From assembly GCF_016924665.1 (NCBI RefSeq), contig NZ_JAFFJT010000007.1, positions 186,001-250,000 of the forward strand: DNA of 64,000 nt, in the 5' to 3' direction. Shown here piece by piece: positions 48,854-58,663 of the stretch (positions are counted from its first letter, which is position 1; each line of letters opens with the position of its first letter). The stretch comes from Nocardioides sp. SYSU D00038. Lineage in GTDB: Bacteria; Actinomycetota; Actinomycetes; Propionibacteriales; Nocardioidaceae. The translations under genes and the position numbers were made by a program. Below the pieces are notes generated by a model. The model was not told the DNA's origin. It saw nothing but the letters and a program-made list of their open reading frames with translations, and did no database searches.

Positions 48854-50181
48854 ACGACCTCAAGGACCTGTTGCGGGCCAACGTGTCCGCTCCCCCACCC
48901 GACGTGCTCGACGTCGCCGCCGTCGTCGGCGCGGGTCGCCGGCGGGTGCGGGCGCGGCGCCGGGTGCGCCTCTCGGTGGCCGCCCTGGCCACCGCCGCCG
49001 TGGTCGGCGGCGCGGCCCTGGGCTGGCCCGGCGACGACGGTCTCGGGGCCGAGGCGGCAGCCCCGCCCGCGCCCGAGGCCCCCACCATCACGCTCGCCGA
49101 CGCCGGCCGGGCGGTCGAGGGGCGCGACTACGACGTGCTGACGTCGTACACCAACGACGACCTCGACAGCGACAACGGGCAGTACCTCGACGGCGTGACC
49201 GACGACGGCCTGGTGCTGTTCCGGGACGGCCCGCGCCGGGGCCTGGACGAGGCCCGCTTGGCCCTGCTCGACCCGGCCACCGGCGAGAAGGACTGGCTGC
49301 CCGACTCGGGTATCGGCTCGGCGCAGGCGCAGCCGGTGGCGCTCACCCGCGACCGGCTCGTGCTGCTGGCCCCGGTCGACGACGACGCCGACGAGGGCGC
49401 GACCCTGGTCGCCCACGTCTTCGACCGCGACGACCGCACCTGGACCCGGCTCACCTGGCCGGGCGCACCCGAGGTGTCGCCGTTCCACGGACGGCTCGGG
49501 CCAGACGGACGGCTCTACGTCCTCGCCCCCGCGACCCAGGGCGCCGTGCCCGAGGGTGGCTGGCCGACCCAACCGGGCGGCGACGCCGAGGACGCCGACG
49601 CCGAGGGCGACACCTACGACCTGTGGTCGGTCTCGCTCACCGACCCGACCGACGCCCGCGACGAGGGCCTGAGGGTGGGCGACGTCGCGTTCACCGACGC
49701 CGCGATGGTGTGGACCGACCGCACCAACGGAGACCCGGGCCGGGTGCACGTGCGCGACCTGGCCAGCGGCGAGGAGCACGCGTTCGACCCGCGGACGGGT
49801 GAGCGCTGCAACCTGCTCGGGTTCGGGGCCACGGGTGACCGGATCGTGCTGAGCCAGTACTGCGGCACCTACGGCGACGTCCGCGACGACCGGGTGCAGG
49901 TGGTGTCCACCGAGGGCGAGCAGGTGGTCACCCTGCAGGACACCGGTGCCGAGGGCTGGCTGCCGCCGGGCAGCGACGTGGTCGCCGTCAGTGCCCACCG
50001 CGGCGACGACCGGGCCGGCACCTACGTCTACGACCTCGTCGGCGACCGGTTCCTCCGGGTCTCCGACGGGGTGTCCTCGTGGTCGCTCGGCGGCCCCACC
50101 GGCGACCCGCGGCAGGTCATGTGGCACACGCCCGAGAACCGGGGCCGCGGCGCGACCCAGTGGCTGGGCGTGCTCCGCTGA
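48847..50181 (+). CDS. Membrane-anchored beta-propeller-like protein, possible sigma-factor partner
   Basis: 444 residues. A short cytoplasmic N terminus (about 40 residues, with an Arg-rich GRRRVRARRRVR stretch) is followed by one membrane helix (SVAALATAAVVGGAALGW) and a large outside domain with recurring beta-strand pairs such as DRLVLLAPVD and GDRIVLSQYCG, suggestive of a beta-propeller. Layout and coupling to the sigma gene are those of an anti-sigma or sensor partner, but no zinc-binding anti-sigma motif (HxxxCxxC) is present. aaggag lies upstream of GTG 48847. Function unproven. Confidence 0.55.
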   Translation: MVNDLKDLLRANVSAPPPDVLDVAAVVGAGRRRVRARRRVRLSVAALATAAVVGGAALGWPGDDGLGAEAAAPPAPEAPTITLADAGRAVEGRDYDVLTSYTNDDLDSDNGQYLDGVTDDGLVLFRDGPRRGLDEARLALLDPATGEKDWLPDSGIGSAQAQPVALTRDRLVLLAPVDDDADEGATLVAHVFDRDDRTWTRLTWPGAPEVSPFHGRLGPDGRLYVLAPATQGAVPEGGWPTQPGGDAEDADAEGDTYDLWSVSLTDPTDARDEGLRVGDVAFTDAAMVWTDRTNGDPGRVHVRDLASGEEHAFDPRTGERCNLLGFGATGDRIVLSQYCGTYGDVRDDRVQVVSTEGEQVVTLQDTGAEGWLPPGSDVVAVSAHRGDDRAGTYVYDLVGDRFLRVSDGVSSWSLGGPTGDPRQVMWHTPENRGRGATQWLGVLR

Positions 50182-50192
50182 TCCGGACGCGA

Positions 50193-50225
50193 CGAAGGCC
50201 CCGCCGGTGACCGGCGGGGCCTTCG
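50193..50225. terminator. Strong bidirectional terminator
   Basis: A perfect 15-bp stem, CGAAGGCCCCGCCGG with CCGGCGGGGCCTTCG, around a TGA loop, between the convergent propeller-like gene and groEL. Confidence 0.85.
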
Positions 50226-50273
50226 TGCTGTGCTGGGTCGTGCTGGTGGTGCTGGGTGCTGCTGGGAGCGAGG

Positions 50274-51953
<1,680 letters not shown>

Positions 51954-51979
51954 CTACCGCGGGACCACGACCCGGAGAA

Positions 51980-52273
51980 TCAGGAAACGACCGCGAGGAC
52001 GTCGCGCGCCGAGAGGATGAGGTACTCCTCGCCGGAGTACTTCACCTCGGTGCCGCCGTACTTGCTGTAGATGACCTTGTCGCCCACGGCCACGTCGAGC
52101 GGCACGCGGTTGCCGTTGTCGTCGATGCGACCCGGACCGATGGCCAGGACCTCGCCCTCCTGGGGCTTCTCCTTGGCGGTGTCCGGGATGACCAGGCCGG
52201 AGGCCGTGGTCTGCTCGGCGTCGAGCGGCTTCACGACGAGGCGGTCCTCGAGGGGCTTGATGTTGACCGACAC
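51980..52273 (-). CDS. groES: Co-chaperonin GroES (10 kDa)
   Basis: 97 residues from GTG 52273: [18 protein letters not shown], then the mobile loop region [19 protein letters not shown] and [19 protein letters not shown]. It caps the GroEL chamber. The GTG is placed eight bases after ggagg, and the protein then has the normal GroES length; ATG 52300 (MQEKVEVDI extension) is an alternative. First gene of the CIRCE-controlled operon. Confidence 0.95.
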   Translation of the reverse strand: MSVNIKPLEDRLVVKPLDAEQTTASGLVIPDTAKEKPQEGEVLAIGPGRIDDNGNRVPLDVAVGDKVIYSKYGGTEVKYSGEEYLILSARDVLAVVS

Positions 52274-52376
52274 GATGTCGACCTCCACTTTCTCCTGCAT
52301 TGAATCGGCGTGTTTCACGTCTGGTGCTTGCGTCGCCGGGACGCCGTCGCGGGGGTCGACCCGGGTGGCAAGCGCT

Positions 52377-52400
52377 GGCACACTCACGAGGAGAGTGCCA
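52377..52400. promoter_or_regulatory. Degenerate second CIRCE-like site
   Basis: The right half GAGTGCCA (52393-52400) is intact; the left half GGCACACTC is interrupted by two extra bases and the spacing is seven rather than nine. It may be a weak second HrcA site. Confidence 0.35.
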
Positions 52401-52404
52401 ATCA

Positions 52405-52434
52405 GAAACTAGCACTCACCCCGATCGAGTGCCA
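52405..52434 (-). promoter_or_regulatory. groES promoter
   Basis: On the minus strand TGGCAC (-35, 52429-52434) and TAGTTT (-10, 52405-52410) are 18 bases apart, with CIRCE between and over them. Confidence 0.5.
52410..52434. promoter_or_regulatory. CIRCE element (HrcA operator)
   Basis: TAGCACTC and GAGTGCCA flank a nine-base spacer, matching TTAGCACTC-N9-GAGTGCTAA. This is the heat-shock operator of the groESL operon. It lies about 30 bp from the start of the divergent methyltransferase-like gene and could affect it too. Confidence 0.9.
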
Positions 52435-52464
52435 GAGCGACCCGCCCCTGACAGGATCGCGGGC

Positions 52465-53637
52465 GTGGATCTCGACGACTTCCGCTGGCTGCTCACCGAC
52501 GCCGGCGGCGACGCCGTCGCCCGGGCCGCCGAGCTCGCCGGCACCGAGCCGCTGCACGCGCGGGCGGCGCTGGAGCGCAGCTGCCCCGGCGTCGAGCCCG
52601 CCCACCTGGCCGCCGCGCTCACCCAGGCCCGGCTGCGCGAGCGCGCGGCGGCCAAGTTCGGCGACGACGCCGCCCGGATGTGGTTCACCCTCGACGGGCT
52701 CGAGCAGGCCACCCGCCGTCCGGTCGCGGACCACCGGGCCGGGCGGCTCCGGGTCTTCGGAGCGGCCAGCGTGATCGACCTCGGCTGCGGCATCGGGGGC
52801 GACCTGGTCGCCGCCGCCCGGGCCGGCGTCACCGCGGCCGGCATCGACCTCGACCCCGTGCGGGTGGCCGTGGCCGAGGCCAACCTCGCCGCCCTGGGGC
52901 TGCCCGGCGCCGTCTCGGTCGCCGACGCCACCCGGGTCGACACCTCGCCGTTCGCCGTCGCCTTCGCCGACCCCGCCCGCCGCTCGGGCCGGGGCCGCAC
53001 CTTCGACCCCGACGACTGGACGCCGCCGTGGTCGTTCGTGCTCGAGCTGCTCGGGCGGGACGCCTGCGTCAAGGTCGCCCCTGGCGTCCCCCACGACCTG
53101 GTGCCGCCCGCCGTCGAGGCCGAGTGGGTCAGCGACCACGGCGAGGTCAAGGAGGCGGCGCTGTGGTCGGGCCGCCTCGCCACGGTCGCCCGCCGGGCCA
53201 CCGTGATCGGCGACGGCGGGCTGGCCACCCTCACCTCCGAGGAGCTCCCCGACTCGGTGCCGACGCTGGGCGTCTCCCGCTACCTCTACGAGCCCGACGG
53301 CGCCGTCATCCGCGCCGGCCTGGTCACCGCCGTCGCCGCCGGCGTCTCCGGAGGGCTGCTCGACGAGCACATCGCCTACGTCGCGTCCGAGCAGGCGTTC
53401 GCCACGCCGTTCGCCCGGTCCTACGAGGTCGTCGAGGAGCTCCCCTTCCGCGAGAAGCCGCTCAAGGCGGCGCTGCGCCAGCGCGGCATCGGCCGGCTCA
53501 CCATCAAGAAGCGCGGCGTCAGCGTCGTACCCGACCAGCTGCGCAAGCGTCTCGACCTGGCCGGCGACGACGAGGCCACCATCGTGCTCACCCGGGTCGC
53601 CGGCGAGGGCACCTGCCTGCTCGTCAGGCCGTTCTGA
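52465..53637 (+). CDS. SAM-dependent methyltransferase with THUMP-like C-terminal domain
   Basis: 390 residues. The central Rossmann methyltransferase motif I is VIDLGCGIGGDLVAAA near residue 110 and the acidic end of strand 2 is GIDLDPVRV. ADPARR (about residue 170) stands at the motif IV position. The C-terminal segment with LTIKKRGVSVVPDQLRK is the THUMP-like domain named in actinobacterial relatives. The likely substrate is an RNA, but this is not proven. GTG 52465 is chosen; ACAGGAT ends seven bases upstream, fitting leaderless translation. Divergent from groES. Confidence 0.72.
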   Translation: MDLDDFRWLLTDAGGDAVARAAELAGTEPLHARAALERSCPGVEPAHLAAALTQARLRERAAAKFGDDAARMWFTLDGLEQATRRPVADHRAGRLRVFGAASVIDLGCGIGGDLVAAARAGVTAAGIDLDPVRVAVAEANLAALGLPGAVSVADATRVDTSPFAVAFADPARRSGRGRTFDPDDWTPPWSFVLELLGRDACVKVAPGVPHDLVPPAVEAEWVSDHGEVKEAALWSGRLATVARRATVIGDGGLATLTSEELPDSVPTLGVSRYLYEPDGAVIRAGLVTAVAAGVSGGLLDEHIAYVASEQAFATPFARSYEVVEELPFREKPLKAALRQRGIGRLTIKKRGVSVVPDQLRKRLDLAGDDEATIVLTRVAGEGTCLLVRPF

Positions 53638-53643
53638 GGCAGA

Positions 53644-53684
53644 CCGCCGCCCCCGCTGCCCGTCTCGTGTTGCTGGGGCGGCGG
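53644..53684. terminator. Putative bidirectional terminator
   Basis: CCGCCGCCCC pairs with GGGGCGGCGG (10 bp, 21-nt loop) between convergent genes. No T run. Confidence 0.45.
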
Positions 53685-53701
53685 GGTGTGGGGCGGGGTG
53701 G

Positions 53702-54874
53702 TCAGGGTTCCCAGGTGCCGGTGTGGTCGACGACGACCCAGGTCCCTGTTGGTGTGCGCCAGAGGAACGTGGTGGGTGCTATGCGGTGGTAGGTCCAGCG
53801 GGTGTGGGTCTTCATCCGGTGGTGCCAGCGGCAGAGCGGGACGAGGTTGCCCGAGCAGGTGGTGCCGCCCTGCTCGTACGGCAGGGTGTGGTCGGTGTCG
53901 CAGCGTCTGGCTGGTCTGGTGCACCAGGGTGCTGCGCAGTGCTGGATCTTCAGCTGGGTCTGGCGTTGCAGTAGCTCGGTGGGGTGGTAGCTGTCGGTCT
54001 GTAGGTGCTGGTTGAGGTCGATGACGGGCTTGACGGTCACCGTCGTGCCGGCTTCTCGGCACCACTGCTCGACCTGGGTGACCAGCAGCGGCTGACCAGT
54101 GTCGTCGAGGTGTCCGACCTGCTGGTCGTGGACATGGATCACGATCTCGCGTCCGGCGTCGCTCTGGGCGAGGTGGCCGAGGGCGATGGAGCGGCGTACG
54201 TCGAGGGGCTGGTGGCTGTCGATCTTCGCGGCTGCTGCGGCGAGGGCTGCTTCGAGGTCGATGGCGACGGCGGTGTCGACGATCGCGTCGAGGTAGGCGA
54301 TGCCGTTGGAGCCGTGGGTGATGGTGACGTGCCGCTGCTCGGCTGCCTTGACGCGGTCGGCTTCGGCTTGTGCGGGGTCGAAACGGAGCATGGCTTCGTT
54401 GACGAGCACCTCGATCTGCTTGGGTCCCAGCCGGGTGGCCTTCGACTCGAGTCGGTGGTCGACGTAGGCGGCGCCGGCCTTGGGGAGGGTCATGGTCTGG
54501 CGGGCGACGAGGCGGGCCTTCCAGGCGACGGTGTGCCCGGCCTGCACCCGGTGCCACAACCGCGGGAGGCGGTGCCGCAGCTCGAGGGCCTCGGCGAGGT
54601 AGCTCCTCGCCGCGGGGGTGGAGATCGCGAGGGCGACGCCGAGCTCGGCGACGCAGAACTCCGCGACCTCGGGGCATCCGTGTCCGCCGAGCCGGGCGGG
54701 TTGCTCGCTGCCGGGGACGGTGTCGAGGAGGGCTTCGCCGGGGTGGAGGTCGGCCCAGGCGCACGCCCAGGCGAGGTTGTCGGCCTCGAGCCGGGCGATG
54801 CTGGTGCGGTTGCGGCGCAGCCGGTCGAGCACCGCGTCGGCGGTGTCGAAGGGTTCGGCGTGGCTGGCTGCCAT
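53702..54874 (-). CDS. HNH endonuclease signature, DUF222 (13E12-type) protein
   Basis: 390 residues. The DUF222 region covers most of the protein and the C-terminal HNH motif is C-T-R-P...DTDHTLPYEQGGTTCSGNLVPLCRWHHRMKTH, here described as the DTDHTLPYEQGG and LCRWHHRMKTH blocks with zinc-type Cys. Such genes are multicopy in Nocardioides and mycobacteria (13E12 family) and are suspected mobile or repetitive elements; the biochemical role is unknown. ATG 54874 is chosen; in-frame GTG 54931 would add 19 residues. A repeat-rich region follows upstream. Confidence 0.8.
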   Translation of the reverse strand: MAASHAEPFDTADAVLDRLRRNRTSIARLEADNLAWACAWADLHPGEALLDTVPGSEQPARLGGHGCPEVAEFCVAELGVALAISTPAARSYLAEALELRHRLPRLWHRVQAGHTVAWKARLVARQTMTLPKAGAAYVDHRLESKATRLGPKQIEVLVNEAMLRFDPAQAEADRVKAAEQRHVTITHGSNGIAYLDAIVDTAVAIDLEAALAAAAAKIDSHQPLDVRRSIALGHLAQSDAGREIVIHVHDQQVGHLDDTGQPLLVTQVEQWCREAGTTVTVKPVIDLNQHLQTDSYHPTELLQRQTQLKIQHCAAPWCTRPARRCDTDHTLPYEQGGTTCSGNLVPLCRWHHRMKTHTRWTYHRIAPTTFLWRTPTGTWVVVDHTGTWEP

Positions 54875-54961
54875 ACCTTCATCCAAGCACCGGCCACCGA
54901 CAGTCTGGCCCCTGTTTTCGGCGTTGTCCACAAGGGGATCCGGAACTTTCTCGGTGGTTTC

Positions 54962-55020
54962 GGGAGGGCGTTCGTCTTGCTGGGTAACGAGTGAAGGACT
55001 TCGTCTTTCCTCAACCAGCG
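54962..55020. repeat. Dispersed repeat, type R, copy 1
   Basis: Reads GGGAGGGCGTTCGTCTTGC, then GGGTAACGAGTGAAGGACTTC, ending CCTCAACCAGCG. Close relatives are at 55186 and 55578. It is joined to the type L repeat through the inverted CCTCAACCA / TGGTTGAGG arms. Confidence 0.7.
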
Positions 55021-55029
55021 GTGCGCGCC

Positions 55030-55160
55030 GTTGGTTGAGGAAGTCGCGCTAGCGACTGTCTCGACACCCCCGCCGGCCGAACGCCCTCCGTCCCCACCGG
55101 AGGGCTGTCGTCCTACGGGGTCTCGACGACGCTCGCTGGCGCTCGCTGCTCGACCACCGG
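55030..55160. repeat. Dispersed repeat, type L, copy 1
   Basis: A 131-nt block from GTTGGTTGAGGAAGTCGCG to GCTCGACCACCGG. It contains GACTGTCTCGA, CCGGCCGAACGCCCTCCG and GGGTCTCGACGACGCTCGC. A second copy at 55262 is nearly identical. Confidence 0.9.
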
Positions 55161-55185
55161 TGGGTCGCCCGCGGTGGTCCAGGGA

Positions 55186-55245
55186 GGGCGTTCGTCTCGC
55201 CAGGTTTCGAGGCTCGTCGCTAGCGCTCCTCGCACCTCAACCAGC
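55186..55245. repeat. Dispersed repeat, type R, copy 2 (variant)
   Basis: GGGAGGGCGTTCGTCTCGCC, then a diverged middle with TTTCGAGGCTCGTCGCTAGC, ending CCTCAACCAGCG. It precedes the second type L copy, repeating the R-L order. Confidence 0.65.
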
Positions 55246-55261
55246 GCCCGGCGCCGCCCCC

Positions 55262-55393
55262 GTTGGTTGAGGAAGTCGCGCTAGCGACTGTCTCGAAACC
55301 CCCCGCCGGCCGAACGCCCTCCGTCCCCACCGGAGGGCTGTCGTCGTACGGGGTCTCGACGACGCTCGCTGGCGCTCGCTGCTCGACCACCGG
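55262..55393. repeat. Dispersed repeat, type L, copy 2
   Basis: Differs from copy 1 by one inserted C and about two substitutions over 132 nt. Confidence 0.9.
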
Positions 55394-55457
55394 CCGTCGT
55401 CCAACGCCCGCGCATGCTGGCGGCGCGAGCTTGCGAGTGCCGGCAGTGCGCCGTCCC

Positions 55458-55532
55458 ACCTGGTCGGGAGAGGCTCGGGGTCAAGGGCGCGAAGCGCCGA
55501 AGGGAACCCTTGACGCCGAGACCCGACCAGGT
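55458..55532. repeat. 75-nt long imperfect palindrome (MITE- or REP-like hairpin)
   Basis: ACCTGGTCGGG (55458-55468) pairs with CCCGACCAGGT (55522-55532), and inside it CTCGGGGTCAAGGG pairs with CCCTTGACGCCGAG with one mismatch. No gene overlaps. Confidence 0.75.
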
Positions 55533-55577
55533 AGGCGCGCGGGCGCCCCGAGTCACCAGCGGGGCGGCCCGAGCACG

Positions 55578-55634
55578 GAGGGCATTCGTCTCACCGGGTA
55601 ACGAGTGAGGGACTTCGTCCCTCCTCAACCAGCG
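55578..55634. repeat. Dispersed repeat, type R, copy 3
   Basis: GGAGGGCATTCGTCTCACC, then GGGTAACGAGTGAGGGACTTC, ending CCTCAACCAGCG. It runs over the stop codon of the transglycosylase gene (55625). The whole stretch 54875-55624 contains no other gene I can support. Confidence 0.7.
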
Positions 55635-56416
55635 GAGGTGCGCTGCGCGTAGCCGCTGGCGGCGGCGTAGACCGCGTCCAGGTAGACCTGGGCGTGGTTG
55701 TAGGAGAAGACCGCGGAGGTCCAGCCGGCACCGGTGCCGAGGTCGTGGTCGTCGTGGCACAGGTAGCGGGCGGCGGCCCAGGCGGCGTCGTCGATGTCGT
55801 GGGGGTCGGAGACGCCGTCGCCGTCGCCGTCGGAGGCCCAGGTCTTCCACGTCGAGGGGATGAACTGCATCGGGCCCATGGCGTGGTCCCAGTCGGGGTT
55901 GCCGTGCCAGGCGGTCGACTCCTTGGTCGCCGGGATCGCGGCGACCGGGCCGACGCCGTCGAGGGCGGGGCCGAGGATGGGTCGGTCGGGGCGGCCGTCG
56001 AGCTGGAGCACCCGGCCGCCGTGGGTGCCGTGCTCGGACTCGACGAAGCCGATGCCGGCGAGCGTGGTCCACCCCAGGCGGCACGACGGCGGAGCCATCA
56101 GGGTGGCGCGGGCGTAGGCGAGCAGGGCGGTCTCGGGGATGCCGGCGGCGGTCGCGGTGCGGGCGGCCCAGGCGGCGTCGACGAGGGGACGGTCCTCGCT
56201 CACGGCGCCGACGGCGTTGCCGGCGGCGGCGCGCGGCCGGGTGACGGGTACGGCGGCGCGGACGCCCGCGGCGGCGTAGGGACCCGCGTCGGGCACCTGC
56301 GGCTGGGCCGGTGGCCGCGAGCTCGGCGCGAAGAGCTGGAACACCAGGAAGGCCGCGCCGCTGAGCGCCGTCACCATGACGACGAAGAGCGAGACCTGCC
56401 GGATGCTCACGGGCAT
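55625..56416 (-). CDS. Lytic transglycosylase-domain protein, membrane-anchored
   Basis: 263 residues. SLFVVMVTALSGAAFLVFQLF (given as SLFVVMVTALSGAAF plus LVFQLF) at residues about 9-29 is an uncleaved anchor or signal. A Pro/Ala-rich linker leads to a lysozyme-like domain with GIGFVESEHG, where the Glu is the probable catalytic acid, HAMGPMQFIPSTW, and YLCHDDHD near the end. It cleaves peptidoglycan between MurNAc and GlcNAc, like MltB-type enzymes. Its C terminus is encoded inside a dispersed repeat, so the last residues (QRTSAG) may be recruited from the repeat. Confidence 0.85.
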   Translation of the reverse strand: MPVSIRQVSLFVVMVTALSGAAFLVFQLFAPSSRPPAQPQVPDAGPYAAAGVRAAVPVTRPRAAAGNAVGAVSEDRPLVDAAWAARTATAAGIPETALLAYARATLMAPPSCRLGWTTLAGIGFVESEHGTHGGRVLQLDGRPDRPILGPALDGVGPVAAIPATKESTAWHGNPDWDHAMGPMQFIPSTWKTWASDGDGDGVSDPHDIDDAAWAAARYLCHDDHDLGTGAGWTSAVFSYNHAQVYLDAVYAAASGYAQRTSAG

Positions 56417-56459
56417 GCGGAGAAGTATCCCTGCCGACGGTGATCCGGCCGCATCGGCG

Positions 56460-56858
56460 TCACTCGGCGGCGTCGAGCTCGGCCTCGGAGCGCAGGATGC
56501 AGAACTCGTTGCCCTCCGGGTCGCCCAGCACCACCCAGCCGGTGCCCGGGCCGTGGATGCCGCGGTGGTCGGCCAGCACCTCGGCGCCGTGGGCGACGAG
56601 CACCTCGAGCTCGGCGTCGCGCGCCGCGGTCCGCGGACGCAGGTCGAGGTGCAGCCGGTTCTTGACGGTCTTGGTGTCGGGCACCTGGATGAACAGCAGC
56701 GCGTGCCCCGACTCGGGGTCCTGGATGAAGCACTCCTCGTCGCCGGCCTCGTTGGGGTCGTCGGGCAGCGTCACGTACCCCAACACCTCCCGCCACCACT
56801 CCGAGAGCGCGTAGGCGTCGTGGCAGTCGATCGTCGTGTGCGACACGAAGGCAGTCAT
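56460..56858 (-). CDS. VOC-family (glyoxalase/bleomycin-resistance-like) protein
   Basis: 132 residues with the two beta-alpha-beta-beta-beta units of the vicinal-oxygen-chelate fold. FVSHTTIDCHDAYALSEWWREVLG opens the first unit (quoted in parts: HTTIDCHDAY and LSEWWREVLG), and KNRLHLDLRP then VVLGDPEGNEFCIL mark the second. The actual reaction cannot be named. ATG 56858 is used; the five residues upstream are unconserved. It stands alone between convergently spaced minus-strand genes. Confidence 0.78.
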   Translation of the reverse strand: MTAFVSHTTIDCHDAYALSEWWREVLGYVTLPDDPNEAGDEECFIQDPESGHALLFIQVPDTKTVKNRLHLDLRPRTAARDAELEVLVAHGAEVLADHRGIHGPGTGWVVLGDPEGNEFCILRSEAELDAAE

Positions 56859-56910
56859 GACCGACACCCTCACCCGGAACCGGCGCCGCCGACAACCGCC
56901 CGTCGGGGGG

Positions 56911-57684
56911 TCAGGCCTCGGTGCCGTGCTCGGCGATGAAGGCCAGGATCCGGTCGGCCAGCTCGGGTCGGCAGACCACGAGGTCGGGCAGGTAGACGTC
57001 GTCCTGGTTGTACTCCAGCTCCGACCCGTCGACGCGGGAGGTGAACAGGCCGGCCGCGCGGGCGACGGCCACCGGGGCGGCGGAGTCCCACTCGTACTGG
57101 CCGCCGGAGTGCACGTAGGCGTCGGTCAGGTCGCGCACCACCGACATCACCTTCACCCCCGCCGAGCCCATCGCGACCAATTCGGCGTCGAGCTCGCGGG
57201 CCAGGGCGTCGACGAACGCCGGCGGCCGGCTGCGCGAGACCGCGATCCGCGGGCGCGCCGCGGTCGAGGGGGGTACGACGGCGGGCGCGCCGGTGGAGAA
57301 GACCTCGCCGAGCGCCGGCTGGGCCACCGCCCCGGCGGTGAGCGACCCGCGCTCCCAGAGCGCGACGTGCACAGCCCAGTCGTCGCGCGGCCGCTCGGAG
57401 AACTCGCGGGTGCCGTCGAGCGGGTCGACGATCCAGACCCGGTCGGCCGTCAGCCGCGCCTTGTCGTCCTTGCCCTCCTCCGAGAGCACGGCGTCGTCGG
57501 GACGGTGGGTGGCGATCAGCTCCATCAGCAGCTGGTGGGCGGCGAGGTCGCCGGCGTCCTTGAGGTCGCGGCCCTCGAGGCCGCCCTCACGGACCTCGAG
57601 GAGCTTGTGGCCGGCGGTCTCGGCCAGCCAGGCGGCGAGGACGTGGTCGTCGGTGGCGGCGGCGGCGGGCGCGTCTGAGGTCAC
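56911..57684 (-). CDS. cysQ: 3'(2'),5'-bisphosphate nucleotidase / inositol monophosphatase family
   Basis: 257 residues of the Li-sensitive phosphatase family. VLSEEG and WIVDPLDGTREF contain the metal-binding Glu and Asp residues, and YEWDSAAPVAVARAAG near the end is the last Asp motif. The DGTREF form rather than DGTTNF, and the length, fit CysQ, which removes the 3' phosphate of PAP and so supports sulfate assimilation; inositol phosphates may also be cleaved. It starts at GTG 57684, preceded by TAGCCT at six bases, and overlaps the LuxR gene's stop by four bases. Confidence 0.82.
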   Translation of the reverse strand: MTSDAPAAAATDDHVLAAWLAETAGHKLLEVREGGLEGRDLKDAGDLAAHQLLMELIATHRPDDAVLSEEGKDDKARLTADRVWIVDPLDGTREFSERPRDDWAVHVALWERGSLTAGAVAQPALGEVFSTGAPAVVPPSTAARPRIAVSRSRPPAFVDALARELDAELVAMGSAGVKVMSVVRDLTDAYVHSGGQYEWDSAAPVAVARAAGLFTSRVDGSELEYNQDDVYLPDLVVCRPELADRILAFIAEHGTEA

Positions 57685-58442
57685 CCGGGAAGGCTAGTGC
57701 CGTCCGCGGTTGCGGTGTCGGCAGCCCACCGGAGCTGGGCGACCGCGGCCAGCTGGGAGCCGACACCGAGCTTGCGGAGCACGGCCCGCACCTGGCTGCG
57801 CACGGTGGTCTCGGCGACCCCGGCCTCGAGCGCGATCGAGCGCACCGACGCGCCGCCGTCGAGCAGCTCGAGCACCTCGCGCTCGCGCCGGGACAGGGTG
57901 GTCAACAGCCGGGCGGTCCGCTCACGACCCGCGCAGACCTGGTGCCACGCGTCGAGCAGCTCCTGGCGCTCCTCCTCGGCCAGCACCGGTCGCCCGGCGG
58001 CCAGCTCGTCGAGCAGGTCGACCAGGGTCGCCAGGTCGGTGCCGACCGGCAGCACCGCGTCGGCTCCCTCAGCCAGGGCGGCGCCCCAGCCCGGGCCGCG
58101 CGGCTCGCGGGAGAGCACCAGCCACCGGGCCGGCACGTCGGCGACGAGCGCGCGCACGACGTCGGCCTGACCGGCAGCGTCGAGCTCGCTGAGCAGCACG
58201 GCGGCGTCGGGCAGCCGCGCCGGGGTCCGGGTGACGAGGGCGGCGTCCGTGGCCTCCGTGGCGTCCGTGGCGTCCGGCCAGGCCAGCACCACCGGCTCGA
58301 GCCCGCGCGCGGCCAGGGCGGCGCGCACCGACTCCAGGACCATCGGCTGGTCGGACGCGAGGCCGACCCGCACCCGGGTGCGCGCCGGTGCGGGCAACCG
58401 GTCGGCGAGGGCCGGGCCGGCGTGACGGCCGGTCGTCTGCAT
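57681..58442 (-). CDS. LuxR-type regulator with degenerate receiver domain
   Basis: 253 residues. The C-terminal LuxR helix-turn-helix is clear (LSRREREVLELLDGGASVRS then LEAGVAETTVRSQVRAVLRK, residues 183-223). The N-terminal half has the size and strand pattern of a receiver (21-155), but the strand-3 Asp is missing: DAAVLLSELDAAG has Ser85 at that place, and the strand-5 Lys is Val (VLPVGTDL). So phosphorylation is unlikely. It is a paralogue of the intact regulator at 60276, sharing ERQELLDAWH before the helix-turn-helix and LGVGSQLAAVAQL after. Start ATG 58442. Confidence 0.78.
   Translation of the reverse strand: MQTTGRHAGPALADRLPAPARTRVRVGLASDQPMVLESVRAALAARGLEPVVLAWPDATDATEATDAALVTRTPARLPDAAVLLSELDAAGQADVVRALVADVPARWLVLSREPRGPGWGAALAEGADAVLPVGTDLATLVDLLDELAAGRPVLAEEERQELLDAWHQVCAGRERTARLLTTLSRREREVLELLDGGASVRSIALEAGVAETTVRSQVRAVLRKLGVGSQLAAVAQLRWAADTATADGTSLPG
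57691..57696 (-). promoter_or_regulatory. -10 element for leaderless cysQ
   Basis: Minus-strand TAGCCT lies exactly six bases before GTG 57684, inside the 3' end of the LuxR gene. Confidence 0.5.
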
Positions 58443-58663
58443 CACTCTCGTCGTCCCCTGATCGTCCGTGGGCGTCGCTGTCGTCGCGGCTCCCGACGGC
58501 CTCATCGTGGCGACCCGGGCGCCCCGGCGGGACGCGACGCGAGGCCCAACACCCAACATTGGGGAGGACCGCTCGGACGTCATAACCGCAGTTCAGGGGG
58601 CGGTTCGGCCGTCATGGTCGGACTCGTCGCAGGTCAGTGGTACACGGCGGGGTATTTCCGCCC

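Noticed and set aside
54962..55608. Possible small genes or an insertion-sequence remnant in the repeat cluster
   Set aside because: Frames are short, made of repeat sequence, and no transposase motif is present.
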